The notes under the pieces are model-generated. The model did no database searches. It had not been told where the DNA came from and was given only the letters and a program-made list of their open reading frames with translations. Of a stretch of 64,000 nucleotides of DNA, positions 52,694 to 61,629 are shown piece after piece. Within the stretch, counting starts at the first letter, position 1, and every line of letters starts with the position of its first letter. The DNA comes from Pseudomonas laurentiana (GTDB taxonomy: Bacteria; Pseudomonadota; Gammaproteobacteria; Pseudomonadales; Pseudomonadaceae), in the NCBI RefSeq assembly GCF_014648275.1, contig NZ_BMQU01000006.1, forward strand, positions 124,001 to 188,000, given 5' to 3'. Position numbers and translations under genes: made by a program.

Positions 52694-53335
52694 ATGCAAG
52701 CACTTGACCACGCCCGCTACCTGGCTTTGCGCGAAGGTGCCGAGGTTCTCGAAGCCGACGGCACGGGAGATAAAGTCTTGCGCCTGGCAGACGGCTCGAT
52801 GCTCAAACTGTTCCGACGCAAGCGACTGATCAGTTCAGCGGCGTGGTACCCCTACGCACGACGCTTTGCCGATAACTGCAACAACCTGGCCAGCCGCGCA
52901 GTGCCCTGCCCTCACATTCGCAAGGTCTATCGAATTGCCGAAATAGCACGGGATGCCGTGCATTACGATCCATTGCCAGGGAAAACCCTGCGCCAACTGA
53001 TCGAAAGCAGCGAACCAAGCGACCGACTCAGAGACCAGCTTGGGCAATTCATCGCCACGCTGCATGAGAAGGGCGTTTACTTCCGCTCAGCCCATCTGGG
53101 CAATATTGTTCTTACGCCAAATGGAGAACTGGGGCTGATCGATGTTGCCGACATGCGCACCTATCGCAAGCCGTTGAGCAAAAAAATGCGGCTACGCAAC
53201 TTCAAGCACATGCTGCGCTACACAGAGGATCGGCAATGGCTGCTGAAGCCTGAGAATGCCATTTTTCTCAATGCTTACCTGAGCAGCCAATCGACCTGCA
53301 ACGCCAACGAGTTGCAAACCATTTTAGGCGCATAA
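52694..53335 (+). CDS. Kinase-fold protein of LPS core region (toluene tolerance / PA4998-like)
   Basis: This 213-residue protein has the layout of a small lipopolysaccharide kinase: a possible ATP lysine at Lys38 (DGSMLKLF), a catalytic-loop equivalent FRSAHLGNIVL at 130-140 and a DFG-like Asp150 (GLIDVADM). The usual HRD/HGD aspartate of the loop is absent (FRS), while Asn137 and Asp150 remain. Position beside msbA and waaL matches PA4998 of P. aeruginosa. Activity is therefore uncertain. GGAG precedes the ATG. Confidence 0.75.
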   Translation: MQALDHARYLALREGAEVLEADGTGDKVLRLADGSMLKLFRRKRLISSAAWYPYARRFADNCNNLASRAVPCPHIRKVYRIAEIARDAVHYDPLPGKTLRQLIESSEPSDRLRDQLGQFIATLHEKGVYFRSAHLGNIVLTPNGELGLIDVADMRTYRKPLSKKMRLRNFKHMLRYTEDRQWLLKPENAIFLNAYLSSQSTCNANELQTILGA

Positions 53336-53340
53336 AAAAA

Positions 53341-53359
53341 GGCCGCTCATGGGGCGGCC
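53341..53359. terminator. Bidirectional terminator between kinase-like gene and waaL
   Basis: GGCCGC/GCGGCC stem with a 7-nt loop, flanked by AAAAAAA on the left and TTTTT on the right, so both convergent transcripts end in a U-run. Confidence 0.92.
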
Positions 53360-53386
53360 TTTTTACCAACGCCAGTGCAGCCCTGA

Positions 53387-54550
53387 TCAAAGCGATCTGT
53401 AGCGCGCCTGCCGAACCACATTCCCCAGGATCATTGCCGCCGGCAACAATACCAGTGGCCACAACTCATCCGGATTGCCAACCAACTTGCTGCCGTCGAA
53501 GTTGAGCATGACCAGGGCGCACGCCAGATACACACCCCAGGCGTCCCGAAGGCGCATGGCCTGCAAGAGCGTAAGCGCCATGACCAGCACGAACAACACC
53601 AGCGAAACAGCCCCCGTGTAGAGCCCCATGGCCACGAAAATGTTATGCGGATGCTGTATTGGCATACCACCTGTAAGCGTCTTGGTGGTTTGGAAATCGA
53701 CGCCACACCCCAACAACCACCCACAGTTGCGCCACTCTCCAGTCATGATCTGGAACAGCTCGATACGATAGGAATCACCCCGCGCAAACAGCGAGAGAAA
53801 CCACCTCTCGTTGTGCACCAGGCCGAACACCGCAGCCAGCAAGGCTACCGAGATCAACAGGCTCACTACACCGGCCTTTGGGTGACGCCAGATTCCATAC
53901 ACGCACCACAGCCCGGCCAGGAAAGCGGCGCCGACCAGTGCCGTGCGGGTTTGAAGCACAAAGGCAATCGCGACCAACGTCAGGACGATTGCGCAGAACC
54001 CTTCACCCCAGCGCCGCTCGCGGAGCCACAACGGAAGCGCCAGTGAAAGGGTGCACAGCAGCCAGATGCAGGCATAGATCACATTCTGCATGCGCGCTGG
54101 CAACAACGCGACCCGTGCACCGACCTCATACTGGCCCGAGGCGTAGGCATAGATCGACGCCGCAAAAATGTACAGGCAGATGATCCAGAATTGCAGCCGC
54201 ACAAATGACGGGCTGCGGAAAAACTGTGGATCGGTCAACCCGCCAACCACGAAAACAAACAGCCCAACGTAAGCAATGTGCTTGTAGAACTGCCCATCTC
54301 CGGCAATAGCTGCGGGGACAAGAAACCAAAGTAGGAAGGCCACCCACGCCCAGCTCAACGAATCCTTGAACAGGCCTGCGCCACGCTCTTTCAGAAGAAA
54401 GACCAGGCCTGGCAATGCGATGAACGCGTAAAAGATGTTATTCGTCCACTTGGACGACGCCATCACCACAAAGCTCAAGAAAAACGCGACAACTGCAGCA
54501 CTGAAGTAGCGCGTACTTTTTCGGCTGTCCACGGAAGAAACACTAAACAT
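53387..54550 (-). CDS. waaL: O-antigen ligase WaaL-like
   Basis: WaaL joins O antigen from undecaprenyl diphosphate to lipid A-core on the periplasmic side. The 387-residue membrane protein has about 11 helices and a long periplasmic loop after about 255 with the ligase residues Arg (SYRIELFQIM) and His (HPHNIFVAMG). Sequence in this family is poorly conserved, so topology, the PHN motif and the LPS cluster carry the call. It is the last gene of the seven-gene core run and overlaps the wapR-like gene by eight bases. Confidence 0.85.
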   Translation of the reverse strand: MFSVSSVDSRKSTRYFSAAVVAFFLSFVVMASSKWTNNIFYAFIALPGLVFLLKERGAGLFKDSLSWAWVAFLLWFLVPAAIAGDGQFYKHIAYVGLFVFVVGGLTDPQFFRSPSFVRLQFWIICLYIFAASIYAYASGQYEVGARVALLPARMQNVIYACIWLLCTLSLALPLWLRERRWGEGFCAIVLTLVAIAFVLQTRTALVGAAFLAGLWCVYGIWRHPKAGVVSLLISVALLAAVFGLVHNERWFLSLFARGDSYRIELFQIMTGEWRNCGWLLGCGVDFQTTKTLTGGMPIQHPHNIFVAMGLYTGAVSLVLFVLVMALTLLQAMRLRDAWGVYLACALVMLNFDGSKLVGNPDELWPLVLLPAAMILGNVVRQARYRSL

Positions 54551-55307
54551 TCAAAAACCAGCCCACTATCAATCCAATGACAACTGCAATCACCAACTTG
54601 AGGCGATCGCGTTTTTTGCGCCGACGCTTGTTCTGACGCTCCTCTGAAACAACGACGTGCTCACCGAATCCCGTATGCAGAACGGCATCGTTCTCCAGAA
54701 TCAGGGCATAACGGTTTTCATCGGCATACAGCCGAGAGAGGCTTTTCTCTCCTGCATGGCCGGAGTAAGGCGCATGCTGCTTGTAGTCCGCCAACCGACG
54801 CAGTCCCGGGTTGAAGGAAAAACCCTGCCAGTCCGGCTTGTGGGAACCCAACTGGTAAAAGGGTATACCTTTATACACTTGACGTTCATGAAGAAACACA
54901 TAAGGGCTGTGCACCTGCAGGTCATGGTTGAAACTGCGCAACCATACCTGCAGTGCCTGTGGATCTGCCTCCAGCAGTGCTTGCGACTCTTCAATGAATC
55001 CGGGGCGATAGAACGCCCAGTCATCCTCGCAATGGAACACCCAGGCGGTAGAGATCTGCGAATAGGCCGCATCAATCGAGCGCAACTGGCCGAGCTTCGG
55101 ATTGTTGATGATGAACCGCGTGTGAGGACGCCAGTGCTCGGGAATGCAGCGTTCAACGGCCGCGTCCCCGGAATCTTCGGTGATAAACACTTCACGAATA
55201 GGCGCTGTGTTGAATCGATCGAAGGTTTCGAGCGTACGCTTCAACAAATCGAAACGGCCACAACTGGTGACCATCAGCGTGATATCGCTGTTTTCACTGA
55301 AGACCAT
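54543..55307 (-). CDS. Glycosyltransferase of LPS outer core, WapR-like
   Basis: This 254-residue GT-A type transferase has an N-terminal nucleotide-sugar fold (ITLMVTSCGRFDLLKRTLETF) and the acidic metal motif HCEDDW near residue 90. The C-terminus is unusual: a strongly basic stretch (QNKRRRKKRDR) followed by a membrane helix, suggesting tail anchoring. The position between waaL and the ssg-like gene equals that of wapR (PA5000, a rhamnosyltransferase); the sugar here is unproven. A TTG 12 bases upstream is an alternative start. Confidence 0.7.
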   Translation of the reverse strand: MVFSENSDITLMVTSCGRFDLLKRTLETFDRFNTAPIREVFITEDSGDAAVERCIPEHWRPHTRFIINNPKLGQLRSIDAAYSQISTAWVFHCEDDWAFYRPGFIEESQALLEADPQALQVWLRSFNHDLQVHSPYVFLHERQVYKGIPFYQLGSHKPDWQGFSFNPGLRRLADYKQHAPYSGHAGEKSLSRLYADENRYALILENDAVLHTGFGEHVVVSEERQNKRRRKKRDRLKLVIAVVIGLIVGWFLNV

Positions 55308-55339
55308 GCTTGTACTCAATCAATAAAGGGTTGAAGGGC

Positions 55340-56296
55340 TTACAGCCCCAGTGACGACTTGAGATTCTGAAACCAGCCAAGTACCGGGCGGGGCCGCAAC
55401 GGCGCACGCATCTGCTCGACAATGGCCTTGCCTAACGCCTGGAAAGAAAAATGTTGCTCGACCAGCGCCTGGCCATTTTTCGATATCGCATCCGCCTGTT
55501 CAGGGTGCTCGCGCAGTTGTGCAAGCTTGGCGCGCAACTCGGCCAGGTCCCGATACAGGACGATATTCTGCATATCGACAAAGCCCAACGCCTGGTTTTC
55601 CTCGGCACCCTGATCAAAGGCCAATAGCACGCAACCACACGCCATGGCTTCAAAATTCTTGATCATGTACTCGCCCATGCCAACATCGGCACTGACGAAA
55701 AAGCGGATGCGACTCAATGTCTGGCTGTACTCCTCGCCCGAGTTGGTACGCGTAATAACCAGATTTTCTACCTCGGCCAATGCTTCCAGCATCGCCTTGC
55801 GGCCAGAATATGCCACGCTATTGATACTGCCCACAAACGCCAGCTCTATGTCCCGCTCTTGCTGGTGATTGCGCAACAACGCCTGGTCGTAACCCTTGGG
55901 CACAAACTGCGCATCAAAGCCCTCCTCACGCAAACGTCGGGTGACCATCGCACCGGAGGTTATCACCCTGGCCCACGGCAGCTTGCGGTAGTGGGCACTG
56001 AACTTACCGGTGTACTTGCAGGGAATGTAGTTCTGGTAAGCGTCATGCTCCAGAATCACCAGGTTTGGTAACGTTCGTATGAAGGAAACCTGACGAATCT
56101 CTTTCTTGAAGCGCAAGAAAAACAGAATGCGGTCGTACTGCTCAAGCTGAACATGCTTGCGGAAGTACCCCTTGAGGTCATCCTGCTCTTCACTGCTGAG
56201 CCAACGCAGGTCACACTCGCAATGCGCAGCAACCCCTTCGTACAAGCGATCCAGAATGGCCCGCTGTTCCTTCTGCACCAGAAATAGAACTTTCAT
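55340..56296 (-). CDS. Glycosyltransferase, Ssg-like (GT-B fold)
   Basis: This 318-residue protein has the GT-B layout with a C-terminal nucleotide-binding half (FVSADVGMGEYMIKNFEAMACG, a CgeB/GT4-like donor motif, quoted in part). The place in the cluster matches ssg (PA5001), a core-oligosaccharide gene whose loss affects phage binding, motility and biofilm in Pseudomonas. The ATG at 56296 has AAGGAAG upstream and starts MKVLFLVQKE. It follows the deacetylase gene by 48 bases. Confidence 0.75.
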   Translation of the reverse strand: MKVLFLVQKEQRAILDRLYEGVAAHCECDLRWLSSEEQDDLKGYFRKHVQLEQYDRILFFLRFKKEIRQVSFIRTLPNLVILEHDAYQNYIPCKYTGKFSAHYRKLPWARVITSGAMVTRRLREEGFDAQFVPKGYDQALLRNHQQERDIELAFVGSINSVAYSGRKAMLEALAEVENLVITRTNSGEEYSQTLSRIRFFVSADVGMGEYMIKNFEAMACGCVLLAFDQGAEENQALGFVDMQNIVLYRDLAELRAKLAQLREHPEQADAISKNGQALVEQHFSFQALGKAIVEQMRAPLRPRPVLGWFQNLKSSLGL

Positions 56297-56344
56297 TGTC
56301 TTCCTTACGGCGCATGCGCTACCGCTATCAATCACGCCCTGGAC

Positions 56345-57754
56345 CTAAAGGTCCCGACGCCAGAACAATTCGTGTCGACGCACTGCTTTACGGAAAAATT
56401 CATTCTCACCGTAGGGTGAAGCCTTTCGCCCTGCCAGCCAACGCTGGAGCACGCGCCGAACGCGCCGCTTGAACGGTGGCGCGGGCTGCAGATCATGCAT
56501 CATGCCCAGCGCCATGGCCTTGTCACGCTGTACATTCAGGTCGAGCACCAGGCTGTGCGGAATCCAGCCTTGGCTGGCCTCCATTTGCGGCGGCAATGCC
56601 ACGCCTGCACCACTATCACCCATCGGCCAACGATCGTTGTCGTGCAGGTGGTTGGCGTAGCACAACAGCGTTTCAGGCTGCCACTCCAGCCCTTTCAAGG
56701 CTTCAAGCACCGCGGCCTGTGCGCAAATATGATCGGGGTGCGGGTCGAGTGCCGGGTGTGGCATGACCAGCACCTGCGGACGCGCCAGCACAATCAGCGC
56801 TCGCAAGTCAGCCAGCAGGTTGTTCCAGGTCGGTGCGCCATCCTCGTCGCCGGGCAAGGCAAGGCTATTGAACTGCCGGAATAGCCGGGTATCTGCCAGC
56901 TCCGCTTCACGGGAGGCAATGGGCTGGTCCGGTGCGGCCTGCATTGCCGGCAATTGCAGGCAGAAGTAACCCAGTTGTACGCACTGTTCCTGCGGGACAC
57001 CCGCCCAGCGCGGCACCGCGATACTGTCCCAGGCGCGCAGGCGCCCTTTGAGACGCGCTGCTTCGGCACGCTCAAGGCCCATCTGCTGGTAATGCTCCGC
57101 CTCGATCTCACCGGCGGTGAGGGTCACGATCCAGGATTCTGCTGCCTTGCTATAAAGGCCATAGGCGGCCAGCTCAGCATCGTCGGCATGCGGCGCGATG
57201 ACCATGACCCGCCGAGGGTACGGGTCGCCGCCACGCACGACCCACAGCTGCGACACCTCCTGCACCCGGCAATGCCGACCACGCAGGCGCAGGTTACCCG
57301 CCATCACGGCCGCCGCCTGCCCCGTCAGGTTGAGGTAGCGCACGCCTCGCACACCGCGCTCGAAGGTCTGCCGGTCCGGGGTGTCAGAGCCCAGTACCTC
57401 CACAGCCGGGTCGAAGAAACGCCCCAGCCAGGTGCTTTTCAGGCGAACCTGCAAAATCAGCGTTTCATCACCGCTCACCGACTGCGGCTGAGCCACACGC
57501 AAGGCCTCGCCCACCAGCGTCACGGCGACGGGCGCACACCCCTCGGGAAAGCTGTACTGGTAATCCTCGGTCGGCGAATAGAACAGGTGATCGGCGAACC
57601 AGGCCTCGTGAGCCGCCCACAACAGCGGCAACAGTAAAAACGGCAACCCGCCATGAACGCCCACACCAAGGCCGATCAACACGACCAGGCCAAGCAGCAA
57701 GCCCAGGCGCTTGTTACGCCGATGGCGCTTGAGCAGCTGTTGCTTGCGGCTCAC
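56345..57754 (-). CDS. dnpA: PIG-L family de-N-acetylase, DnpA-like
   Basis: This 469-residue protein has a positively charged N-terminus and two helices (about 17-60), then a periplasmic or membrane-proximal extension, and the PIG-L deacetylase domain with the zinc motif PHADDAEL (His189, Asp191, Asp192) and HPALDPHPDH. P. aeruginosa DnpA (PA5002) sits in the same place and is linked to LPS core modification and antibiotic persistence. Starting at GTG 57754 makes a GTGA overlap with the upstream gene; an ATG at 57784 is possible but has a cramped Shine-Dalgarno. Confidence 0.82.
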   Translation of the reverse strand: MSRKQQLLKRHRRNKRLGLLLGLVVLIGLGVGVHGGLPFLLLPLLWAAHEAWFADHLFYSPTEDYQYSFPEGCAPVAVTLVGEALRVAQPQSVSGDETLILQVRLKSTWLGRFFDPAVEVLGSDTPDRQTFERGVRGVRYLNLTGQAAAVMAGNLRLRGRHCRVQEVSQLWVVRGGDPYPRRVMVIAPHADDAELAAYGLYSKAAESWIVTLTAGEIEAEHYQQMGLERAEAARLKGRLRAWDSIAVPRWAGVPQEQCVQLGYFCLQLPAMQAAPDQPIASREAELADTRLFRQFNSLALPGDEDGAPTWNNLLADLRALIVLARPQVLVMPHPALDPHPDHICAQAAVLEALKGLEWQPETLLCYANHLHDNDRWPMGDSGAGVALPPQMEASQGWIPHSLVLDLNVQRDKAMALGMMHDLQPAPPFKRRVRRVLQRWLAGRKASPYGENEFFRKAVRRHELFWRRDL

Positions 57755-58647
57755 ACCTGGAACACCGGAACAGGATTGCACCATCGGTCCTTGTACTCGC
57801 GATCGGAGCGACCGAAAGAAAACCGCAACGGCTTGTTCCGCGCACGGGCATCTTCCCAGGCACTCTGTGTGTTGAGGAAGCTCAATACGCTACCAGGGCT
57901 GAACGCCTTGGTTTCCGGGTCGACGCCACCGTTGACGTACTCAACACTGATCCATTCCGGTGCTTCAACCCGATACACTAATTGAATGGCGATGGGGGCA
58001 CCGTCAAGAAACAGCACCGAACCGATCAACAATTCACGCAAGCGCTCAAGCACTTCGGCCATACGCTCAGCGCCCGTAGCCGGGAACGTCCAGCGGCGCT
58101 GGAACAGGTCACAGTACATGGCCGCCAGTTCCGCGCTACTGAAGTCGGTCACAGGACGAACCTGCCCTCCCGCCTCTTCCAGCAACCGCAACTCGCGCCG
58201 CTGGTTGTAACGAAACTTCTTCGACAAATCTTCCGGGGTCCTGGCCATGGCCAAGGACTCCACTTGCGGTTTGAGGTTGGCGAAACGGCCCTGATTCAAC
58301 TCGGAAAGGTAACGCCCGGCATGCCGCAACGGCACCTGAGCATCGGTCGCGGCAGGCAGAATCAGCTCGGCATTGCCCAAGTCGAACAGGCCTTTCTTGC
58401 CCGCACGCTTGAGCACGTCCTTGGACAGCGCCAGGTAGCGACCCCACGTTGGAATCGCCGCCTTGAGTTCGCCCTGTTCTTCCCAGGCAAGATAGCGCAC
58501 CGGGATCTCGGCCAGGTCAGCGAGTTGCGCGATCACCAACGGATGAGTGGCAACGCTGCCGCCAAAACGCTGCCAGGCCTGTGCGTAGGCAGCAGCATCC
58601 ACCTCGTGCCAGCCACGTTCGCGCCAGCCTTTGATTCGATTGAGCAT
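57751..58647 (-). CDS. Mig-14 family / GNAT-fold acyltransferase-like protein
   Basis: This 298-residue protein fits the Mig-14 family (FemAB/GNAT-like fold): the YNQRRELRLLEEAGG segment and the C-terminal LRFSFGRSDREYKDRWC are the recognisable stretches. Salmonella mig-14 confers resistance to cationic antimicrobial peptides, and PA5003 occupies the same place. The chemical activity is not established. Its ATG overlaps the wapH-like stop (TGATG). Confidence 0.75.
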   Translation of the reverse strand: MLNRIKGWRERGWHEVDAAAYAQAWQRFGGSVATHPLVIAQLADLAEIPVRYLAWEEQGELKAAIPTWGRYLALSKDVLKRAGKKGLFDLGNAELILPAATDAQVPLRHAGRYLSELNQGRFANLKPQVESLAMARTPEDLSKKFRYNQRRELRLLEEAGGQVRPVTDFSSAELAAMYCDLFQRRWTFPATGAERMAEVLERLRELLIGSVLFLDGAPIAIQLVYRVEAPEWISVEYVNGGVDPETKAFSPGSVLSFLNTQSAWEDARARNKPLRFSFGRSDREYKDRWCNPVPVFQV

Positions 58648-59777
58648 CAAGCCTCCGCAGCCAATGCGCTGACAGTTGGCAGACGCCAGAAGGACTCACG
58701 TACGGCCACATCGGAAAAACGTTCACGCAGACGCTGCAGCATGCGCTCGGCGCAGGCCTGGCGTTGCGAATCATCCAGGCCGGCCAGATGCTGCAACCCT
58801 TGAGCAAGGTGTTCAGCATCACCCAGCGGGAACAGAATCCCAACGCCCTCGACCACCTCTTTCGCTCCACCACAGGCCGTCGCCAATAGCGGCAGGCCGG
58901 CAACCATGGCCTCCAGCAAGACCATCCCGAACGGTTCGTGATCGGAGCTCAAGGCAAAGGCATCGAACGCCCGGAAATAACGGCGACCTTCGGCAACCTG
59001 CCCAAGGAAATCGACCTGTCCGGCGACCCCCAGCTCTGCAGCCAGCGCCTTGAGGCTTTCTTCCAGGCGCCCCTTGCCCATGATCGCCAGACGAGCACCC
59101 GCTGGCAGCCCAGGCAGCGCCTTGGCAAAGCCACGCAAGAGCGTGGCCTGGTCCTTGTCCGGGTGCAGACGACCAACGTTAGCGACGATCCAGGCCTGCG
59201 GATCCAAGCCCAAGGCCTGACGCGCTTCAGCGGCTGGCAGCAAGCTGGACTGCAGTGCTTCGATATCGACACGGTTGTAGAGGGTCTGGATGCGCTGCTC
59301 CGGCCACTTCGGCAAACAGCGGCGCATGTCGTCACGTACCGCATCAGAGACGCCGAGCAAGCTCAAGCGTCGACGGAACAGGTTGGCAAACAACTGTCGG
59401 CTGCCACGTTTGTAATCACTGAACGCATGATGCACACCGATCACCGGCACGTCCGTCGCCAGCAAGGCCACATAGATCGGTTTGAAACGGTGGGCAATGC
59501 AGAAGCTGAAACGGCGACTGGAAGCGATCCGGCGCAGTGCGCGAATCGCCCCCAGCTTCAGGCCGCGAATGGCCTTGGAGCTGAACTCCATGAACAGCAC
59601 TTCATCAGAAGCGCAGCCAGCGGCCACCTGCGGATCGGCAGCACCGGTCAGGAACACCGTGGTGACCCGATAACCCGTGCCCGCAAACAGGCTGGCGTAC
59701 TGACGGGCACAGTCCAGGAACGGCCCGTCATAACCATGGCAGAACTGCAGGACATGCCGCTCAGCCGACGGTTTCAT
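58647..59777 (-). CDS. wapH: LPS core glycosyltransferase (GT4), WapH-like
   Basis: This 376-residue GT-B retaining glycosyltransferase has the donor-site motif KEPFGMVLLEAMVAG-type (here SSDHEPFGMVLLEAMVAGLP, with the E-x7-E glutamates) and VANVGRLHPDKDQATLL. In P. aeruginosa the gene here (PA5004, wapH) adds a core sugar. The ATG at 59777 overlaps the carbamoyltransferase by 17 bases; a GTG 12 bases upstream is the alternative. Confidence 0.8.
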   Translation of the reverse strand: MKPSAERHVLQFCHGYDGPFLDCARQYASLFAGTGYRVTTVFLTGAADPQVAAGCASDEVLFMEFSSKAIRGLKLGAIRALRRIASSRRFSFCIAHRFKPIYVALLATDVPVIGVHHAFSDYKRGSRQLFANLFRRRLSLLGVSDAVRDDMRRCLPKWPEQRIQTLYNRVDIEALQSSLLPAAEARQALGLDPQAWIVANVGRLHPDKDQATLLRGFAKALPGLPAGARLAIMGKGRLEESLKALAAELGVAGQVDFLGQVAEGRRYFRAFDAFALSSDHEPFGMVLLEAMVAGLPLLATACGGAKEVVEGVGILFPLGDAEHLAQGLQHLAGLDDSQRQACAERMLQRLRERFSDVAVRESFWRLPTVSALAAEA

Positions 59778-61518
59778 AACTGTCCGCACCGTCCTTGACC
59801 ACCAAGATGTCTTCCATGATCAGGTACTGAAGGTCGGAGCCGAAGAACATGTTCAGTGCATCGGTCGGCGAGCAGATCATCGGTTCACCACGACGGTTGA
59901 GCGAGGTGTTCAACGACACACCGTTACCCGTCAGGTCTTCCAGCGCCTTCATCATGTCGTAGTAGCGCGGGTTGTACTCGCGCTTGAGCACCTGGGCCCG
60001 CGAGGTACCGTCCTCATGGACAACTTCCGGCACGCGGGTTTTCCACTCTTCAGCCACTTCAAACGTGAAGGTCATGAACGGCGCCGGGTGATCGACCTTG
60101 ATCATCTGCGGACCAACGGTGTCGAGCATCGACGGGCAGAATGGCCTCCAGCGCTCGCGGAACTTGATCTGTTCGTTAATCCGGTTAGCCACGCCAGGCA
60201 CGCTCGGGCAGCCGATAATCGAACGACCACCCAAGGCACGCGGACCAAACTCCATACGACCCTGGAACCAGGCAACTGGATTGCCATCTACCATGATCTT
60301 GGCGATACGCTGTGGCATGTCGTCGATCTTGCGCCATTTTGGCTGGCTCGGATGGCGGGCACAGGCCGCGATCACGTCCTCGTTGGAGTAGGCTGGGCCG
60401 AGGTAGACGTGCTCCATCTTCTCGACCGGCACACCACGGGCGTGCGACACATAGGCTGCAGCACCCACAGCGGTACCGGCATCACCTGAAGCCGGCTGAA
60501 CGAACAGTTCCTTCAGGTCCGGACGGGCGATGATCTTCTGGTTCAGCTTGACGTTCAGCGCACAACCACCCGCAAACGCCAGCTTGCCGGTTTCCTTGAG
60601 AATGTCGCCTAGGTAGTGGTCGATCATTTGCAGAGCAAGCTTCTCGAACAGCGCCTGCATGCTGGCCGCATAATGAATGTAAGGCTCATCGGCGATATCG
60701 CCTTCGCGCTTCGGACCCAGCCATTCGATCAGTTTTGGCGAGAAGTAGAAGCCCTTGCCCTTCTCTTTATGGCGACGCAGGCCGATGACGTTGGCGTATT
60801 CGGTGTTGATTTCCAGTTCGCCATTTTCAAAGCTGGCCAGACGCGAGAAGTCGTACTTGCTGGCATCGCCATACGGCGCCATGCCCATGACCTTGAACTC
60901 ACCGTCAAGCATCTCGAAACCGAGGAACTCGGTGATCGCGCCGTAAAGGCCACCGAGGGAATCCGGGTCGAAGAACTCCTTGATCTTGTGGATCTTGCCG
61001 TTCTCGCCATAACCGAAGAAGGTGGTGGCGTACTCGCCCTTACCGTCGATCCCGAGGATCGCCGTCTTCTCCTTGAAACCGGAGCAATGGTAGGCACTGG
61101 ACGCGTGAGCCAGGTGGTGTTCAACCGGCTCGATCTTGATCTTTTTCGGATCGAAGCCCAGTTGCTCCAGGCACCAGACAATTTTCTTGCGATAGCGCTT
61201 GTAACGGCGGTTACCCATCAGAATCGCGTCAAGGGCGCGGTCCGGGGCATACCAGTAACGCTTGGCGTAGTGCCAGCGAGCCTTGCCGAACAGGCTGATC
61301 GGGGCAAACGGAATCGCGACGACATCGACGTCGGACGGTTTGATCCCGGCCTGTTCCAGGCAGAACTTCGCCGATTCGTAGGGCATGCGGTTCTTTGCAT
61401 GTTTATCGCGCACGAAGCGCTCTTCTTCAGCGGCGGCAATCAGTTTGCCGTCGATATACAGGGCCGCGGAAGGATCATGGCTAAGGGCGCCGGACAGGCC
61501 AAGAATCGTCAATGCCAA
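59761..61518 (-). CDS. Carbamoyltransferase (NodU/CmcH/TobZ family)
   Basis: This 585-residue enzyme is built of an N-terminal Kae1-like domain with the metal-binding EHHLAHASSAYH and AEEERF motifs and a C-terminal domain (FGPRALGGRSIIGCP; SLNRRGEPMICSP) that transfers carbamoyl from the carbamoyl-adenylate. In Pseudomonas it is thought to carbamoylate a core heptose, usually at O-7 of HepII. It is the first gene of the LPS core run, with about 110 bases of upstream gap. Confidence 0.88.
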   Translation of the reverse strand: MALTILGLSGALSHDPSAALYIDGKLIAAAEEERFVRDKHAKNRMPYESAKFCLEQAGIKPSDVDVVAIPFAPISLFGKARWHYAKRYWYAPDRALDAILMGNRRYKRYRKKIVWCLEQLGFDPKKIKIEPVEHHLAHASSAYHCSGFKEKTAILGIDGKGEYATTFFGYGENGKIHKIKEFFDPDSLGGLYGAITEFLGFEMLDGEFKVMGMAPYGDASKYDFSRLASFENGELEINTEYANVIGLRRHKEKGKGFYFSPKLIEWLGPKREGDIADEPYIHYAASMQALFEKLALQMIDHYLGDILKETGKLAFAGGCALNVKLNQKIIARPDLKELFVQPASGDAGTAVGAAAYVSHARGVPVEKMEHVYLGPAYSNEDVIAACARHPSQPKWRKIDDMPQRIAKIMVDGNPVAWFQGRMEFGPRALGGRSIIGCPSVPGVANRINEQIKFRERWRPFCPSMLDTVGPQMIKVDHPAPFMTFTFEVAEEWKTRVPEVVHEDGTSRAQVLKREYNPRYYDMMKALEDLTGNGVSLNTSLNRRGEPMICSPTDALNMFFGSDLQYLIMEDILVVKDGADSYETVG

Positions 61519-61586
61519 GGGTCTAGCCTCTTCAAACTTTTAAAATGTGCCCCTGCGCCAGTGGCAAGCGGCAGCCAAAGGGCGGG

Positions 61587-61592
61587 ATTATA
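61587..61592 (-). promoter_or_regulatory. Candidate -10 element for LPS core operon
   Basis: A perfect TATAAT on the minus strand lies 68 bases before the carbamoyltransferase start. No convincing -35 hexamer at 16-18 bases. Confidence 0.4.
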
Positions 61593-61629
61593 ACGTAAAG
61601 CTGCGCGCAACCCAGCACTGCGCACCGAC

